DNA of 64,000 nucleotides from assembly GCA_013396995.1 (NCBI GenBank), contig VWZP01007456.1, forward strand, positions 438,431 through 502,430, read 5' to 3'. The stretch is from Dicaeum eximium (taxonomy: Eukaryota > Chordata > Aves > Passeriformes > Dicaeidae). The notes beneath the pieces were generated by a model that searched no databases, was not told the DNA's origin, and was given only the letters and a program-made list of their open reading frames with translations. The first letter of the stretch is position 1. Each line of letters begins with the position of its first letter. Of this stretch, positions 42,301 through 54,800 are shown one piece after another. Made by a program: the position numbers and the translations under genes.

Positions 42301-43764
42301 GAAGTGCAGCTGAGTGCTTTGCGTGATAGCTGAAAATCCCCGCTGAAGTTTAAATCTTCTGTGTGCTGCCCTGGGCAAGCTGGAGTTTGCCCTTTATTAG
42401 AAGATCAACGAACAAAAAGAAACAATAGGTGCTTTAGAAAGAGAAAAATTGTCACAAACCAATGTTTAACTTATTGCACATATTCGTAATTTCTTAGTGT
42501 TGAATGTTTTATGCAAGCAACGAGGCACCAAAATCTTGGCAATGGACATTAAGTTTCAAATAGCTGCTCGCTCTCTCTGCACAGCGGTATTTGGAAAGCA
42601 AATGTTTGGTTAATAGGTGGTTAAGCACTTTTGCAATACACAGTGTGTTCTTCATTGCAAGGTATCTTTCCTGAAAAAGCAAAGTGTACTTTTGGGTTTT
42701 GAATCCGTGCACACATAGTTTGTAAGCAGTGATTTAAATTTTGCAGATACTTCAGGAACCCTTTGAACTTGTATGTTGGGTAGGTCAGTGCATCCTAAAT
42801 ATTTTTATAAGTAGTTTTCTATGCATTTTTGCTTCCCTCTTCCTCCCACGCGTTTACTTTGCACGACCAATATTCTCTGAAAATGCAACTTCAGATATTT
42901 TGGGTTAAACACATGCCATGCTCTGCATGAACTGAAAGGACCATCCTATTAAGGCAGCGCAGGAGAGGGAGAGTGAGCATGCACAGCACTGTGGATGTTA
43001 ATATTTCAAAGTTTGTATTTTGCTTTTGTGATATAATTTATTTTCAATTTGTTGATGAGCAAGGAGAGGACTAAGGGCAGATCTACGAGTGCTCAGCAGC
43101 TTGCAAACTTTGCCCACGGCATAGGTTTGCCCTGGGTGTGGTGGCAAGGTTGCTGTGTGAACCAACATCATAGAACACTTGTCTTTTGAGCCAGCAGGGA
43201 CAAGTATGGCACCATGAATATAGACTGTGAACATCCTACTTTCACTGAAGTGCTGCTTGTGGCTCAGACCAGGTCTGCAACCCTCACACTCAGATAAGTA
43301 AAGTGGGAGTTTCCCAGGAGAGTAAGTATGGGATCAGACATTTCATCCTTATTTCAAACTGAGAGGCTAAGGAGCCTCTTTAACTAGCTTCTAGCTGCAA
43401 CCACCCCCAACACCCTCTTCCAACAGCAAGGATCAGCAGGCACATCTCTAAGGCCATCTGGTTAGTAGCCTTTGGTACCCTTGAAGTTTCCACTATTTTT
43501 GGATCAGAGAGGATACTATTGATAAACAAATGAATCATGGTGATGCATAGCACCTGTGAAATACTGCCAGCCCGTGTTCCCAGGGGTCCATGCTTATGAT
43601 TCTTGGGTCTGTTTTACCTCCAAACTAAATGATTACAGTTGCAGATGAAGCCCATGGGAATTCAGCTGTAAGCATCTACAGTGGTGCATTAATTAGCCTG
43701 AAATATTAGATCCAATTAGAAATATCAGATGTTTCACAGTCACCAAACAGATGAATGGAAATTA

Positions 43765-43811
43765 TTAGCATCTATGCATCTCTTCCTTAGTTTAGCATCT
43801 ATGCATCTCTT
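43765..43811 (+). repeat. Tandem duplication of a 20-mer, period 27
   Basis: TTAGCATCTATGCATCTCTT occurs at 43765-43784 and exactly again at 43792-43811. Confidence 0.92.
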
Positions 43812-45058
43812 AGTTTATCACTTGCTAACTGTTAATACAGTATTACCTTTTTTGTTTTATTAAGTTAATTAGAAAGTAAAGATATGCTATAGAAAACCCT
43901 GAGGGGAAAAGAGGAAAGATGTATACATGAATAAGACTTTTGATAACTTTTTAAAAACTGCAATTAGAAAATAACCTTTAAAAGTCTTTGTTTGCCCAGT
44001 GTCCAATATAAAATACAGCTTTTTACAGTTCTTTAATCTGGAAGCATTATCTTATTTATTGTTTAACATAAGCTTAACATTGTGATACATTGCTGGATGC
44101 TGATGATGATTAATTTTAGTTCTGTTTAAGAAAGACTGGTTGTTCTCTCCCATTTTTGTTTATTTGTAACAAAATAGTAAATTTTTAAGTTGAAGACTGT
44201 TGGTATTCATTTTATATGTGGACTATTTTGTACGTTATGCATGGTGTCTCACATGTGTTACAATATGTTTTAATTTTTTAAAATTGAAAACACTGCAGTT
44301 CTAATTCAAATAATCCTGCTGCCTTTTTTGACTTTATTCTGTAAATCTGAAATAAAGAGGAAGTTAGAATGTCTGCCATTCTAGGGAAATGAAATCAGGC
44401 CAGATTTGGCAGTATTAACACTTCACTGCTCACCAAAGCTTTGTACATTCAGTAGGAGATGAATGATTTTAATTTGTGAGTAACAGTTATTCTAGAAAGG
44501 CAAAAAGTGAAAATTTTATTTTACGAAAACTGAAATGCTGATTTCTACAGCTCCAAACAAGAATGTAGTGTTTCATTATGATGGCATTTGTTTGACTACC
44601 AGTGAGTGTACATGGAGTAAGACATTGGTTTTAACATGTGTGTCCATAGCTAACTCTATTCTCAATGCAGATAAAGTAGGAAATTTTGCTTAGTTTCTTG
44701 AGCAGCAGAGAAATACAGGAATAGACCCAGGTCACACTGTCCTAGAAAAATTCTGTATATACACAGAAAATACAGATGATCCTTTGTAAAGTAGCAAATT
44801 TAAAGTATTCAGCTGAAATCAGATGGGGAGCTCATTGTCTGATGAGGAAACTGTCATATTAGGAGTCTTGATATGATGAAACAGTTTCATGTATTGACAG
44901 AGAAGACAATGAAGTTCCTTTTGTCCTACGAAAGTTATTTTTGTTACAGAGGAATTCTTGCAACCCTAACTGTAGTAGTCCCTTCTCTAAAAAGTTGAGT
45001 GCAATTTGATTTCTTTGGTCAAGGGAAAGTAAAAAACCATTTCAAACCCCTTATCCAT

Positions 45059-45080
45059 TGTGTGTGTGTGTGTGTGTGTG
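45059..45080 (+). repeat. (TG)11 dinucleotide microsatellite
   Basis: Eleven uninterrupted TG units. Confidence 0.95.
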
Positions 45081-46678
45081 TCCATGCTGTTTTCTTCTGC
45101 ATCTGTAAGAATGAAGGAAAAACTAAAGCTGCCATTTACTGTAATTACACTGCAGAATATGTTTCTGGCTAAGTTATAAGCTTCAGTCACTGGTATCTAT
45201 TACAACTAAAGCTGCCCTGTAGGTAAATTATTTGGTTTAAGTGAATAAATTATGCTTTACCAGCTGTAGATCAAAGGCTATGACCAATTGATTGAACACC
45301 ATGAGATTCTTGCAGGGATTAAAAAAAAAGCTGTTGTTGTAGGAGATCTGAATAGGTTTCCTGTTCTTCTGTTTAAGTTCGTACTCTGAAAACCTCTTTT
45401 GGAGGAAAGAGCACAATGTATAGACTGTTATCAAATGCAAAATATGACCATGTGTGAATGCGCAAATAAAGTGAGAAATGTTTGTGGAATGATGGCAGCA
45501 TTTGCCATTCTTTTTTGTATTGCCAGAGATAACAAGTGGGAATAACTGATTTTTGTTTCAGCTTTTGCTGTGAAAAAGTGGGAAGCAAATTACTCGGGGT
45601 CGAATGAAGCAGTTTATTATTCTGCTTTACAGGAGAATATACATTTCTCTTTCAAGTGATCTTTTGTTTCCTTTTTAATTATCACACTGAGGTCAATTTG
45701 TTTTCCTTTCTTGGGGAAGTGCGGACAGCATACATTTGCAACTGGTTTTGGTGAATAAACTATTCATGTGCAGAATTTTTCCCCACTCCATGGTTAGGTA
45801 TCACTGTTCAGGCTCTCTGTTGCTAGCCTGAGCTGAACGTTACATCTCTCACAACAACACACTAAATGATTTATTTTGAAAGATCAGAAGCACTTGGTTT
45901 GGAAAGAAATGTGAGCTGCACGAAGGGCAGGGCTCCTGCAAGGGTCTCCCCTCGGTCTGGGGAGTGGGATACGCAAAGGAATACCCAGAGTGGCTCCATG
46001 GGAGTACAATGTGGGGAAGGAGAACCTGGCGCAACTAAGAAGTGCTGCTGCTTGAAGGCTGCCACTTTTTTATTTGCACACATGTGAGTGGTTGAATCTG
46101 AAGGACTTCAGAAGTGATGCAAAATTAATATTTTGATTTTCAATTTTCAATTAATTAAGACTCCAGATCTGTTAAAGAAAAAAGTCACTTACAGAAGTGT
46201 TACGGATAAGTAATCTGACCCATTTTTCAACATGAGCCTAGCAAATTTCTACTGTTGTTACACTAATTAATTCTGGATTGAGAGTATATTTCAATTATTT
46301 TGAAAAAATACTTAAACTGAAAGTTCTGAAACTTTCAGAATCAAGAATTCAGATTTTTTTGCCAGATTTTTAGTAAAACTATTTTAAGAGGCTTGTTTCA
46401 GCATAACTGATGTCTTAAGTTTTAGCTTTCATATTTTTTAAATTCTGTACTGCCTTAGTGTGTGACTCTGAACTTCATATAAAGTTTTAGCAAGTTCTCT
46501 TCACAGTTTAGTTAGGTAAAACAATCCTTTTCCAGCCCAAGAACCAAGGACACCGTTGCAGCTTTAGGCTCAAGAAGTGTAATAAAAGCGAATTGAGGAG
46601 AGGAATCTGGGAGGATGGGACTTCATAACCTGGAGCTGTAATTGGACAATTGATACCAATATGTAAATGGGCCAGAAC

Positions 46679-46687
46679 TTATAAAAG
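46679..46687 (+). promoter_or_regulatory. TATA-like box of the LTR
   Basis: TTATAAAAG lies about 190 bp upstream of the LTR polyadenylation signal, a plausible core promoter position for the LTR. Whether it is active cannot be judged. Confidence 0.5.
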
Positions 46688-46709
46688 TGTGAAAACTACT
46701 GACCTGGCA

Positions 46710-46819
46710 TCCATCTTGGGTCCATCTCGGGTCCATCTTGGGTCCATCTCGGGTCCATCTTGGGTCCATCTCGGGTCCATCTTGGGTCCATCTCGGGTCC
46801 ATCTTGGGTCCATCTTGGG
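46710..46819 (+). repeat. 11-bp minisatellite inside the LTR, ten units
   Basis: Ten exact-length 11-bp units alternate TCCATCTTGGG and TCCATCTCGGG (T C T C T C T C T T), giving a 22-bp higher-order period. It sits between the TATA-like box and the polyadenylation signal, so it would be transcribed in the R region. Confidence 0.95.
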
Positions 46820-46874
46820 CAGAGCCACAGCTGGGCTCTTGTAGTGCCCAAGGTGTATCCTTTGAAGGCCTTTT

Positions 46875-46880
46875 AATAAA
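46875..46880 (+). terminator. LTR polyadenylation signal AATAAA
   Basis: AATAAA inside the LTR, followed about 30-40 bases later by CTCTGTCTAGCCTCTGTTC. It lies in sense orientation to PIEZO2 and could in principle cause intronic polyadenylation. Confidence 0.6.
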
Positions 46881-46943
46881 TACCTACTTTATTCCTTTAA
46901 CTCTGTCTAGCCTCTGTTCAGGTCAGCCTCTTAAGGCATCACA

Positions 46944-48727
46944 ATGATCAGGATTATTACAAAAAGTTCATTAACATTATGATGAAACCTGTGTACACTG
47001 TTGTTGGGAAAAAGATTTATTAAACATGTACTTTTTACCTCTTTCTGCTGAGGTACAGCCTGGGCTAATCTTCAGTGACATTAAGAGCCACCATACCGCA
47101 AAAAGAATGGGGCTCACGTCAAGCCTGGATTTTCTGTAGTGTTAACCAGAGTGGCCATGCTCTCATAGGCCACTTGACTCTACAGCATGCAGTGCTGGTA
47201 CCAGTGGCACAAGAAACAAGCAAGCAGTCCAGCAAGGACTTTGCCATCTAATTCTTTTGTAAGCCTTTCAATTACTTAATTTTTTAAATTACTTTAATTT
47301 TCAAGCTACTTAGCTGCCATACCATTCACAGTTAAACTGTTGAAACAAACGTTAAAGCCAGCTTTCTGATCACTTACCTTATTCCCACTTTGAATATATG
47401 TTATTTTGCAAGATACACATCAGTGGAAAAGCTGGGTCAGCAGCAGTGATGGAAATGTTGGATTTGACTGTGGGTGTATGAGCAGACCCACACGGTTCTC
47501 GACAGTGGTTGTATTGTAATCACATTAGAGACTTTTTTGATACTCCAGGCCTGCATTCAGTCACAGCAGTTGCAGGTAACTCCTTCACAAAGTTTCTTTT
47601 AGGCTTCAAAGCTTCGATGAAGAAAGGCCAGAGGTGACCTCTTTCTTTGCATCTATAAAACAACCTTAGGTTTTCTACCACTTCAGGCTATGAAGACGTG
47701 TGAGTGCACTCACCTACGCCCAAGGAACTATACAGATGCCTCACCTGTCCTCAGAACTCGTTACAGACATAAAGACCTATAAAAAATTACAATTGGAGCT
47801 GCATATTTAAATGCCTTAACTTCACACTTTCAATTAATTATGATTATATCCTCTCATTAGTAGTTGAGAGTTTAATATGTACATTCGGCAGCTTAATAAA
47901 AAGTTTGTTGTGCCGCTAAACCTGAATCCAGACTCTCCTTTTTAACAGTAAACCAAATTCAGACACCACATCCAAATCCAGAAAGTTGTATTTCCTATTA
48001 TAAGCAATTAAATCTGCACAATGAAACAGTGCAATTTTTTTCCTGCATAAAAGTCATCATGCCTTACAGACCTTTCAGAGCAAAAGAAAGGCTTCCTTGG
48101 CAGGGATTGAACACATTAATTAGCATTTAAATATTTGTACTTAAATACCCAAAAAGGTACTAAGTTAGTCCGTTGAATAAAATGTATTAATAGTAAACAT
48201 AATAAAACATATTAAAATATTAAAGACTTTCTGGTTATTCCTCTGGTATAATGGTGTGCCAGGAAGAAGGATTAGGGCTAACTTAAGGGTGGACATCCTC
48301 ATCCTTGGTGGACCTGGATGTTGTTGTCTTTGCAAGGAATGCTGGTAAAAGGATTGTGCTTCATACAGATGGATTCTCTAGGTACTCAGCTGAAATCTTT
48401 CTTGTTGAATTTGGAGGTTATTCCTGTATTGCACTCAAAAAATTGATTCAGAATTGGGTTAATCAAAATGCTAAGTATCACTAAAATATGAGTGTGCAAG
48501 CTCCCAACAAATAATCACTTATTCTGTGCTTCTGGAAAGCAAAAATATCGGTCTGTCTAGAGTTCCTTGATCATCTTCGTATTTCCCATATTGCAAAGAT
48601 TGCTTATTACTGGGGATTTGGGGTTTTTTCTTTTCCTTGAGCTTACTTTCTGTTCCAGTTGAAAATGTCACTAGAAGTAACCAATGTTTCTTTGGTTTTT
48701 TTTGTTTTTCTTTTCCCTCCCATACAG
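46944..48727 (+). other. PIEZO2 intron, last part before the 163-nt exon
   Basis: Intron ending in a long T/C tract and CATACAG acceptor. The segment 47780-48000 is AT-rich with several ATTA/TAATTA motifs. No gene or repeat is supported. Confidence 0.7.
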
Positions 48728-48890
48728 TGTGAAAGGAGCAGATGCTGGGAACGTGATCAGACTCTTTGTACCAGATATTGGGATGTTCATTGCTAGTCTG
48801 ACAATATGGCTCCTCTGCCGCAACGTGTTCCAGAAGCCAGTCACCGAGGATGCAGCACAGTGCAACATGCAGTTTGAAAATGAGGAGATG
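48728..48890 (+). CDS. PIEZO2: PIEZO2 internal coding exon (163 nt, transmembrane segment)
   Basis: Second PIEZO2 exon in the window. The first base completes Ser with the AG of exon 27902-27944, followed by 54 codons starting VKGADAGNVIRLF and ending ENEEM. It carries one clear hydrophobic helix (GMFIASLTIWLLC) and then the cytoplasmic-type stretch RNVFQKPVTEDAAQ. The segment belongs to the N-terminal blade, built from repeated four-helix units. Alignment to remembered vertebrate PIEZO2 is gapless (about residues 111-165). The acceptor is strong: a long T/C tract ending CCCTCCCATACAG. The donor is ATG|GTATCA, which has GT but poor +4/+5 positions. I placed the end there because Met aligns with the Leu that closes this block in other vertebrates, and the next exon continues in phase 0. 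Reading on through the donor stays open for 11 more codons before a stop at 48924-48926. Confidence 0.96.
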
Positions 48891-51800
48891 GTATCAAATA
48901 CACATTTCTATCTGTATGCCTTCTAGTGAGCTTTGACATTCCTGTCTTCTGAAATGGTTTCATGAGCGCTATGTTAAGTAGTAAACTTTCTTTCAGGAGA
49001 TGAAATGATTGGTTTTAAAGTGGAAAAATCTAAAGTTATTATGTTGAGAAAACAAAGCAGAATATGAAAAGTGGTAGATATGCTAGAGGATTTTCCAAAT
49101 AATGTTAAGAAACAATCATGACAGTCACATCACAAGTTGTTCTTCACCAGAGCTGCTGGTTAAATCTGACAAGGTTGTTCTGCTACATAGCGTGCTCAGT
49201 TTCTTAGATAGCATTCCTATTTCCAAATTTCTTATCCAACTATAACAGCAGCATCTGAGTGATTATCAGAAATTACTCTTAAAGAACAGAAGAGAGATTG
49301 TGTGTTAAGTTACTGGAAGGAGTTTTCTAAAACTTTGGTCATACTGAGTGAGATTGAGAATGATTTGGGGGAATGACTTAGCTGGAAATGTTGATGTATT
49401 TGCTGTGTCTTTTACTAGTGGGGAGAAGAGTAGCAGAGATACTGAATGCAGAAAAATCCATAGAAAGAGGAAAACATTTTTTAATATAAAAAGACACAGT
49501 GGGAATTTGGGCCAGGGTGCAGAGAAATTCCTACTACTAATCTTAACATGTTTTTTATCAGACTGTCTAGCATGGCTTGGGGCTCATTTTCTGTCTTCTT
49601 TTACCATATGGGTGGAATGGTTTTTTTCTTTACTCTCAAAACACCATTTTTAAGGGACACAATTTCAACTTGCTCATTTGAAATAGAAATTGAACTTTGA
49701 AGTGAGTGAAATATTTACAGGGATCAGTTGCCCATTTTGGTGCCACTATATAGAGTAAAAAGAGGCCTCTCTGCATGTTGCCAGGTTGTCTGGATTGTGG
49801 CAGTGCCAGAAGCTGGTCAAGTTTCTAGCACATGAGAGATCAATATCAGGACTGTGCTTTATACTCAGTTGCAGTTGGAATTCTTATGGGCTCTCCTGGC
49901 AGCTGAGGATTGCCTGAAGGTTGCAGCTTTTTAACTGCACATTGGAGGGTATGTAGGGTTTGGTCTGATGTGCTTATGCAAAGCTTTGTGTCTCCTGGAA
50001 CATGGTTTTATCAGCTTTAAATCTGCTTTATCGTTGAAGCTGTGCAAAATGGATTTTGCAGCAGGCTAGAACCTTGGGCTATACCCAGAAAAGGAAAGAA
50101 GTGTGGCTTATTAGCATGCTTTCTGTTCTGCTCTCCTCTTAAATGAGTTTTGTTTTACCAAAGTGGGCTCCAACAGACTTCTCTGGTGCTCTTGATCTTC
50201 TGAAGAGAAAGTATTCACAAGCACAAAACAGGAGTAATCTCATGGCAGAAACTCAGAAGTGAGATGGGCATAATTTGGTTCCTCTGAAACCAGATGATAA
50301 TGATGTTCAGATACTCACTTTTTCTTTACTTCAGAGGTGAGCCTGAGCCTCTGGGTCTCGGTCAAAGGGAGCTCAGTGTCCTGGGGAGGATGGCTGCTGG
50401 CTTCCAGGCAGGGTTCAATAGTCATTTCCTTCCAGTGCAAGGAAAAAAGTGAGCTAACAAATACTAATTGCATAGCACAGAGTGTAGCTTTATATGAGGC
50501 TGGTCCTGGACTGGCTACCTCAATACCAAGGCAAGAGTATTCCACAAGGGAAGAAGAAGGGAGAGAAGAAAACTCCGACTGCAGAGAAATATGAATACTG
50601 GGCAAATAGAAATATGTGTAAATATGTTTTTCTTCTTCACATCAAAACCCAGTGAATATTATTTATGTTCTGTAAACTGCATGTACTGCAGAATATTTAG
50701 TGAACATAGCAGCTGTGTTTAGTTTTAGTGATACCCAAAGCTCTATCACAGGCATTTTTTTAAAAAAGGGATAATGTCTTCTGTTATGTGAAGGGATCCC
50801 AAATACTTTAAGGAATTCTGCCCTTCACAGCTGAAATGATGAATCTGCATACAGGGTAATCTGCTAGCTTTTTAAAGATAGAATGAAATGGACAGTGTAA
50901 AATCAAATACCAATTCAACAGGTTTTTCCAAACTTCAGTCTTCTCTTTCTAGGTGTCTGCACATAACATCCTGGAATCATTTCTGCTAGTTAGGAGGAGG
51001 AGGCAGAAGCAGCTGAATCTGCAAGGAATATGTACTTGGCAGGACTGGCTGTAAGGAACCTAATGCATATGCAGATCAGGCCGCTGAGTGTCTGCATTTG
51101 GGAGAAAGTTGGCATGGTCTAAAATGAGTCCAAACTGTGTAGGTTTCATGTAATTTTCAATTCTTTCTTGGTAGAGTCCACTGGAAAAGGGAAGACTTAG
51201 TAAGTGACCAGTTCTTTGAATTCTGCATTAGCTGATTGATGCCTGTGGTTCTGTGTTGGTGCAGCTCGTTACTGATGCTGTAACTCCATTGAATTAGAAA
51301 ACACAAACTGAGTTGCAGCAAAAACTGTCCTACAAAAAGACACTTCAGAAAAAATGCTGAGCTTGGTATTGTACCTCCAAGGGAAATAGTCCTGGGTTTG
51401 TTAGACCAGTCCTGTAGCCAATTCTAGAGCTGAAGAGCTGCTGCTGAGGGTTCCTGCCACCAGCCCTCAGAAATTTGTGGTAGGAGATTTTGTTAAGATT
51501 GCAGCAGCTGATTTAAACAGCCTTAGCAGAGCCTTTAGAGAGGTAACTTTTCAGGTTGATAGATGCCTAGCCACAGATGGTTCTATAAATCAAGAAATCA
51601 GCACTTCCAAGCCAAATCAGTGTCTTGCAGCTTTACCTTCTTGCATTAAATTATTTATATTGAATGATTCCAGACCTCTTTGCTTTGCGGGAGAGTGAAA
51701 TACTATCAAAATAGGCTTAGTTTAAAAAGAAAGGTTAATCTATTTGCTCCTTTTAACATTTCTGTATAGGAAAACCTGTTAAATAATTGGTTTAACACGG

Positions 51801-54800
51801 CTAAAATTAACCTTTTCAAAGGTTTGTGTGAGCCCATCACATTTCAGTTGATATATGGGCATGTTGTAAAAATGCCTCCAGTTGAGCAGCAGTTTGTGTG
51901 CTGTATTTTGGTGTGGCAGTAGCCTCAAGAAACCAGCCATGATGGATCAGATTGCTTGTGGATTGAGATGCAATTCAAAACAAGAAAAAGTATCAGAATC
52001 CAAATTAAGAACAACAAGGATTTGTTGAAAAACGGATGTCTTTCTCCATTACACTGCATCCAACTTTAAGGGAAACAGATCTCCATCAGAAAAGTTTATT
52101 CTACAGAACAGAACTGGGGAGGAGGCTCTAAGGCAGTGAGACTCTCAATTATTTGTAAGTAATGCTATCCCAGGAATAAGCAAAGAGTGTGGTTTTAATT
52201 AACAGTGAGTCATGGAGTAGGAAGGTCTGCCAGATACCAGGCTGCAGTCCAACTCATTACCACCCCTAAATGGTTGCACACTTGGAGCAAACGTGTCTGC
52301 AGGCTCTTTTTATTAGGGCTCAGAAAATTTAAAGCAGGTGAATTCAGCTGGAGACAGGCCCGGGTCGCAAATGCCGAAAAGCACAATGCCAGTCACAAGG
52401 TGTGAAAGGTGGAAGAAAATAAGAAACAACAGTTAACTCCCAGCTGCAGCTGAAAGTATGACATTTTTGATTTGGAGCAGATGGTGGTTTATGTGCCAAA
52501 ATGCAGATACAGTATATACAGTCTGATAGGTATTAGAAAGGAAGTAGCCTATTCTTGAGACTGTGGATGAATTGCTTAATGTTTTAAGTGACAGTGGCAG
52601 GAAGGAAAATCCCTCGGCAATTGCACAACTTAAACTTTAGAAGAGGTGTTGATATTAATTGAAAAAAAAAACCTGTTGTAGTCTTCAATGCAGTTTCCTC
52701 CTAAGGCACTTGAAACTTGCCCATTGAAACTTGTTTCTCATGCATGGTGTCCTAGAAAGCAAATAGGACCATTAGGTCCTTAGTTTGTCTCATAACCTGG
52801 TGCAAGCTTGATCCCAAAGCTTCCACCCATCTTCTTTTCTGCAACAATCAGAGATTTGTTTGGGATCTCAAAAAAGAAAAAAAAAAAGAAGAAAAGGAAG
52901 TATAGGAATTTTTTTTTTTTTAATGAGCTAAAGCTTGAGAAGAGTGTGAGGAGAGCTTGGCCTGGAGTCAAGACACTGGGCTGGAATCAGGAGGACCATC
53001 ATGTTTCTCACTTTGGCCACAAATGTGGTTTGTGTCCTAAAGTCTATTACTTCATCTGTCTCTCGGCTCCTGTGTCCCTTGGCACACAGAAGCGCTAAAA
53101 ATGCTTGGTTCCCCAGCTTTGTGCGTCTAAACAGTGACAGGCTGTTTGTCTGCCTCCTACACTGAGCTCATAGTGCCTTGAGAGCTCTCATTTGGTCCAG
53201 GTCCCCAAGTGCATTCCATGCAGGACAGAACAGACAGGCTCTGAGAACTGCCCATGTCCCATGCCTTGTCCAAGGACTTTCTAGCATAGGAATTACACAT
53301 TTAGACCAGTATCCTTATCCCAAAAGTAGCTGGTACCTGCTGTATAAAGACAACAGCAAATAAGAAAATACCCTTATGCAAAGTTACAGTTTATCGTGAT
53401 CTCTCCTAGTGTGAGAATGACTTTAATCCTAAAATATGTGGTTTCAAATCCCTTCCAAAAAAAGGTTGTTTATAATTATAGCTATTCTGAATAATCTTGT
53501 TAAACATATAATTACCCAGACTCTTTTAAAGCCTCATTAATTTCCAGGCTTCAGCGGCATCGTGAAGCAAGGGCTTTCACAATTTAATAAGTGCTCTTTG
53601 ATTTTATATTGAGTTTAACACTCTTTAATTTTATGGAAGGTCTCTTGTATTACATGTAATAAATCAGAGTGAGATGGTGTAAGGGAAATCAGATGTATTT
53701 ATTATCTTCTATATTTAACCTTTCAAGGCTAAGCAATCTCTGGGATTTTTTTTTTAATTTCTTTTGTCATTTTAATTACTTTTTTTTTTCTGAACAATCT
53801 ATAGTTCTACAATATTCTTTTGAGCTGCAGAAATTACCAACTCCTCAGCATTTCAGGCAAGGTCTTACTGTTGATTTAAATGATAACATTATGACATTGA
53901 TTAATTCATTCAGAGATTTTATGGTTGAGCAATTCTACCAGCGTATCACCTACCTGAATGTCCTGCATAAGTGAAATGAACAGCTCTGAGAAAGGTCTGA
54001 TATCCCAGTCTTTGCATTTTTCTTGCCTTCAGATGTTTCCTGCCTTAAGCAGTTTACAGCGATGCCCATGACCCTGTCTACAGAAACATCACATTTTTCT
54101 TGAAGCCTGTGATAGGTATATTTCTCCTTAGGTGATTTATTGCTTTGTGTTTTAGATTAATTTAGAGATTGCTTAATTAGATTTTAGCAGTATCGAACAT
54201 TTATCTGACTCGATTACTGGTCATTGACATAGGATGCTTTGGCCCTGATTTCTCTAAATATCTTCTTTCCATATACAGCTCTTCTTTCAATATTTGCTTC
54301 TCTTCTGAGATAGAAAATTATTGCTATTGTGGGAAATATTGTGGAAAAAAAACTTCTTAGAGAGTGTTGGAATGTTTTTGCTTCTTTGAGCTTCCTGATG
54401 ATGCCTCTGTTATTTTTCATCTTTTTTCTTCTTGTTGTCCATATGAAGCACAGCACTAGCTTACTTTTTCTAATTGGTTATTAATTTTTCTCTGATTCTG
54501 ACCTCTGGAGAACTGGTCAAACCCACTTGGTCTTTGTGGGCTTTGAACATGCTATAAACAGGATTTTAAACTCCTTTTTCTGCAGTTTTAAAAGAATAGA
54601 TGAGGCTCCCTTATCTCTTTGCTTGTGATGTTTGTAGTGGTGAAGTTTGCCAGACCTTTCACAGCTGCCTCCCTCAGTAACAATTCTAATGCATCTCATC
54701 TTAACAAGGGTCAAAAGTTTACAAGTTACATTAGCTCCTTGGTTTGATGCACATGTCTTTGGATAAGCCTTAGCACGAATACATAATTATACTACAGCAG

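Larger units (their letters stand above)
39316..46460 (+). other. PIEZO2 intron, 7.1 kb
   Basis: Long intron stretch without a supported gene. It includes a relatively GC-rich patch at 42120-42390, a 27-bp-period duplication at 43765-43811 and (TG)11 at 45059-45080. No mobile element is clear. Confidence 0.65.
46461..46943 (+). mobile_element. Solitary LTR of an endogenous retrovirus-type element
   Basis: Non-coding LTR with promoter-like architecture in sense direction. There is a TATA-like TTATAAAAG at 46679-46687, a polyadenylation signal AATAAA at 46875-46880, then a T/G-rich stretch and a 3' terminus GGCATCACA ending in CA. The left end is uncertain: TGTGACTC at 46461 complements the right end TCACA, but the adjacent five bases do not match as a target-site duplication. 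No primer-binding site, gag, pol or env sequence follows, so this appears to be a solo LTR. I associate the R/U5 wording and the TTAAGGCATCACA end with passerine LTRs from memory. The family name cannot be given. Confidence 0.75.

Noticed and set aside
48728..48890. Assignment of the exons to PIEZO1
   Set aside because: The GADAGN and PDIGMFIASLTIWL wording and the downstream EFIGNM region agree with PIEZO2 and not with what I recall of PIEZO1.
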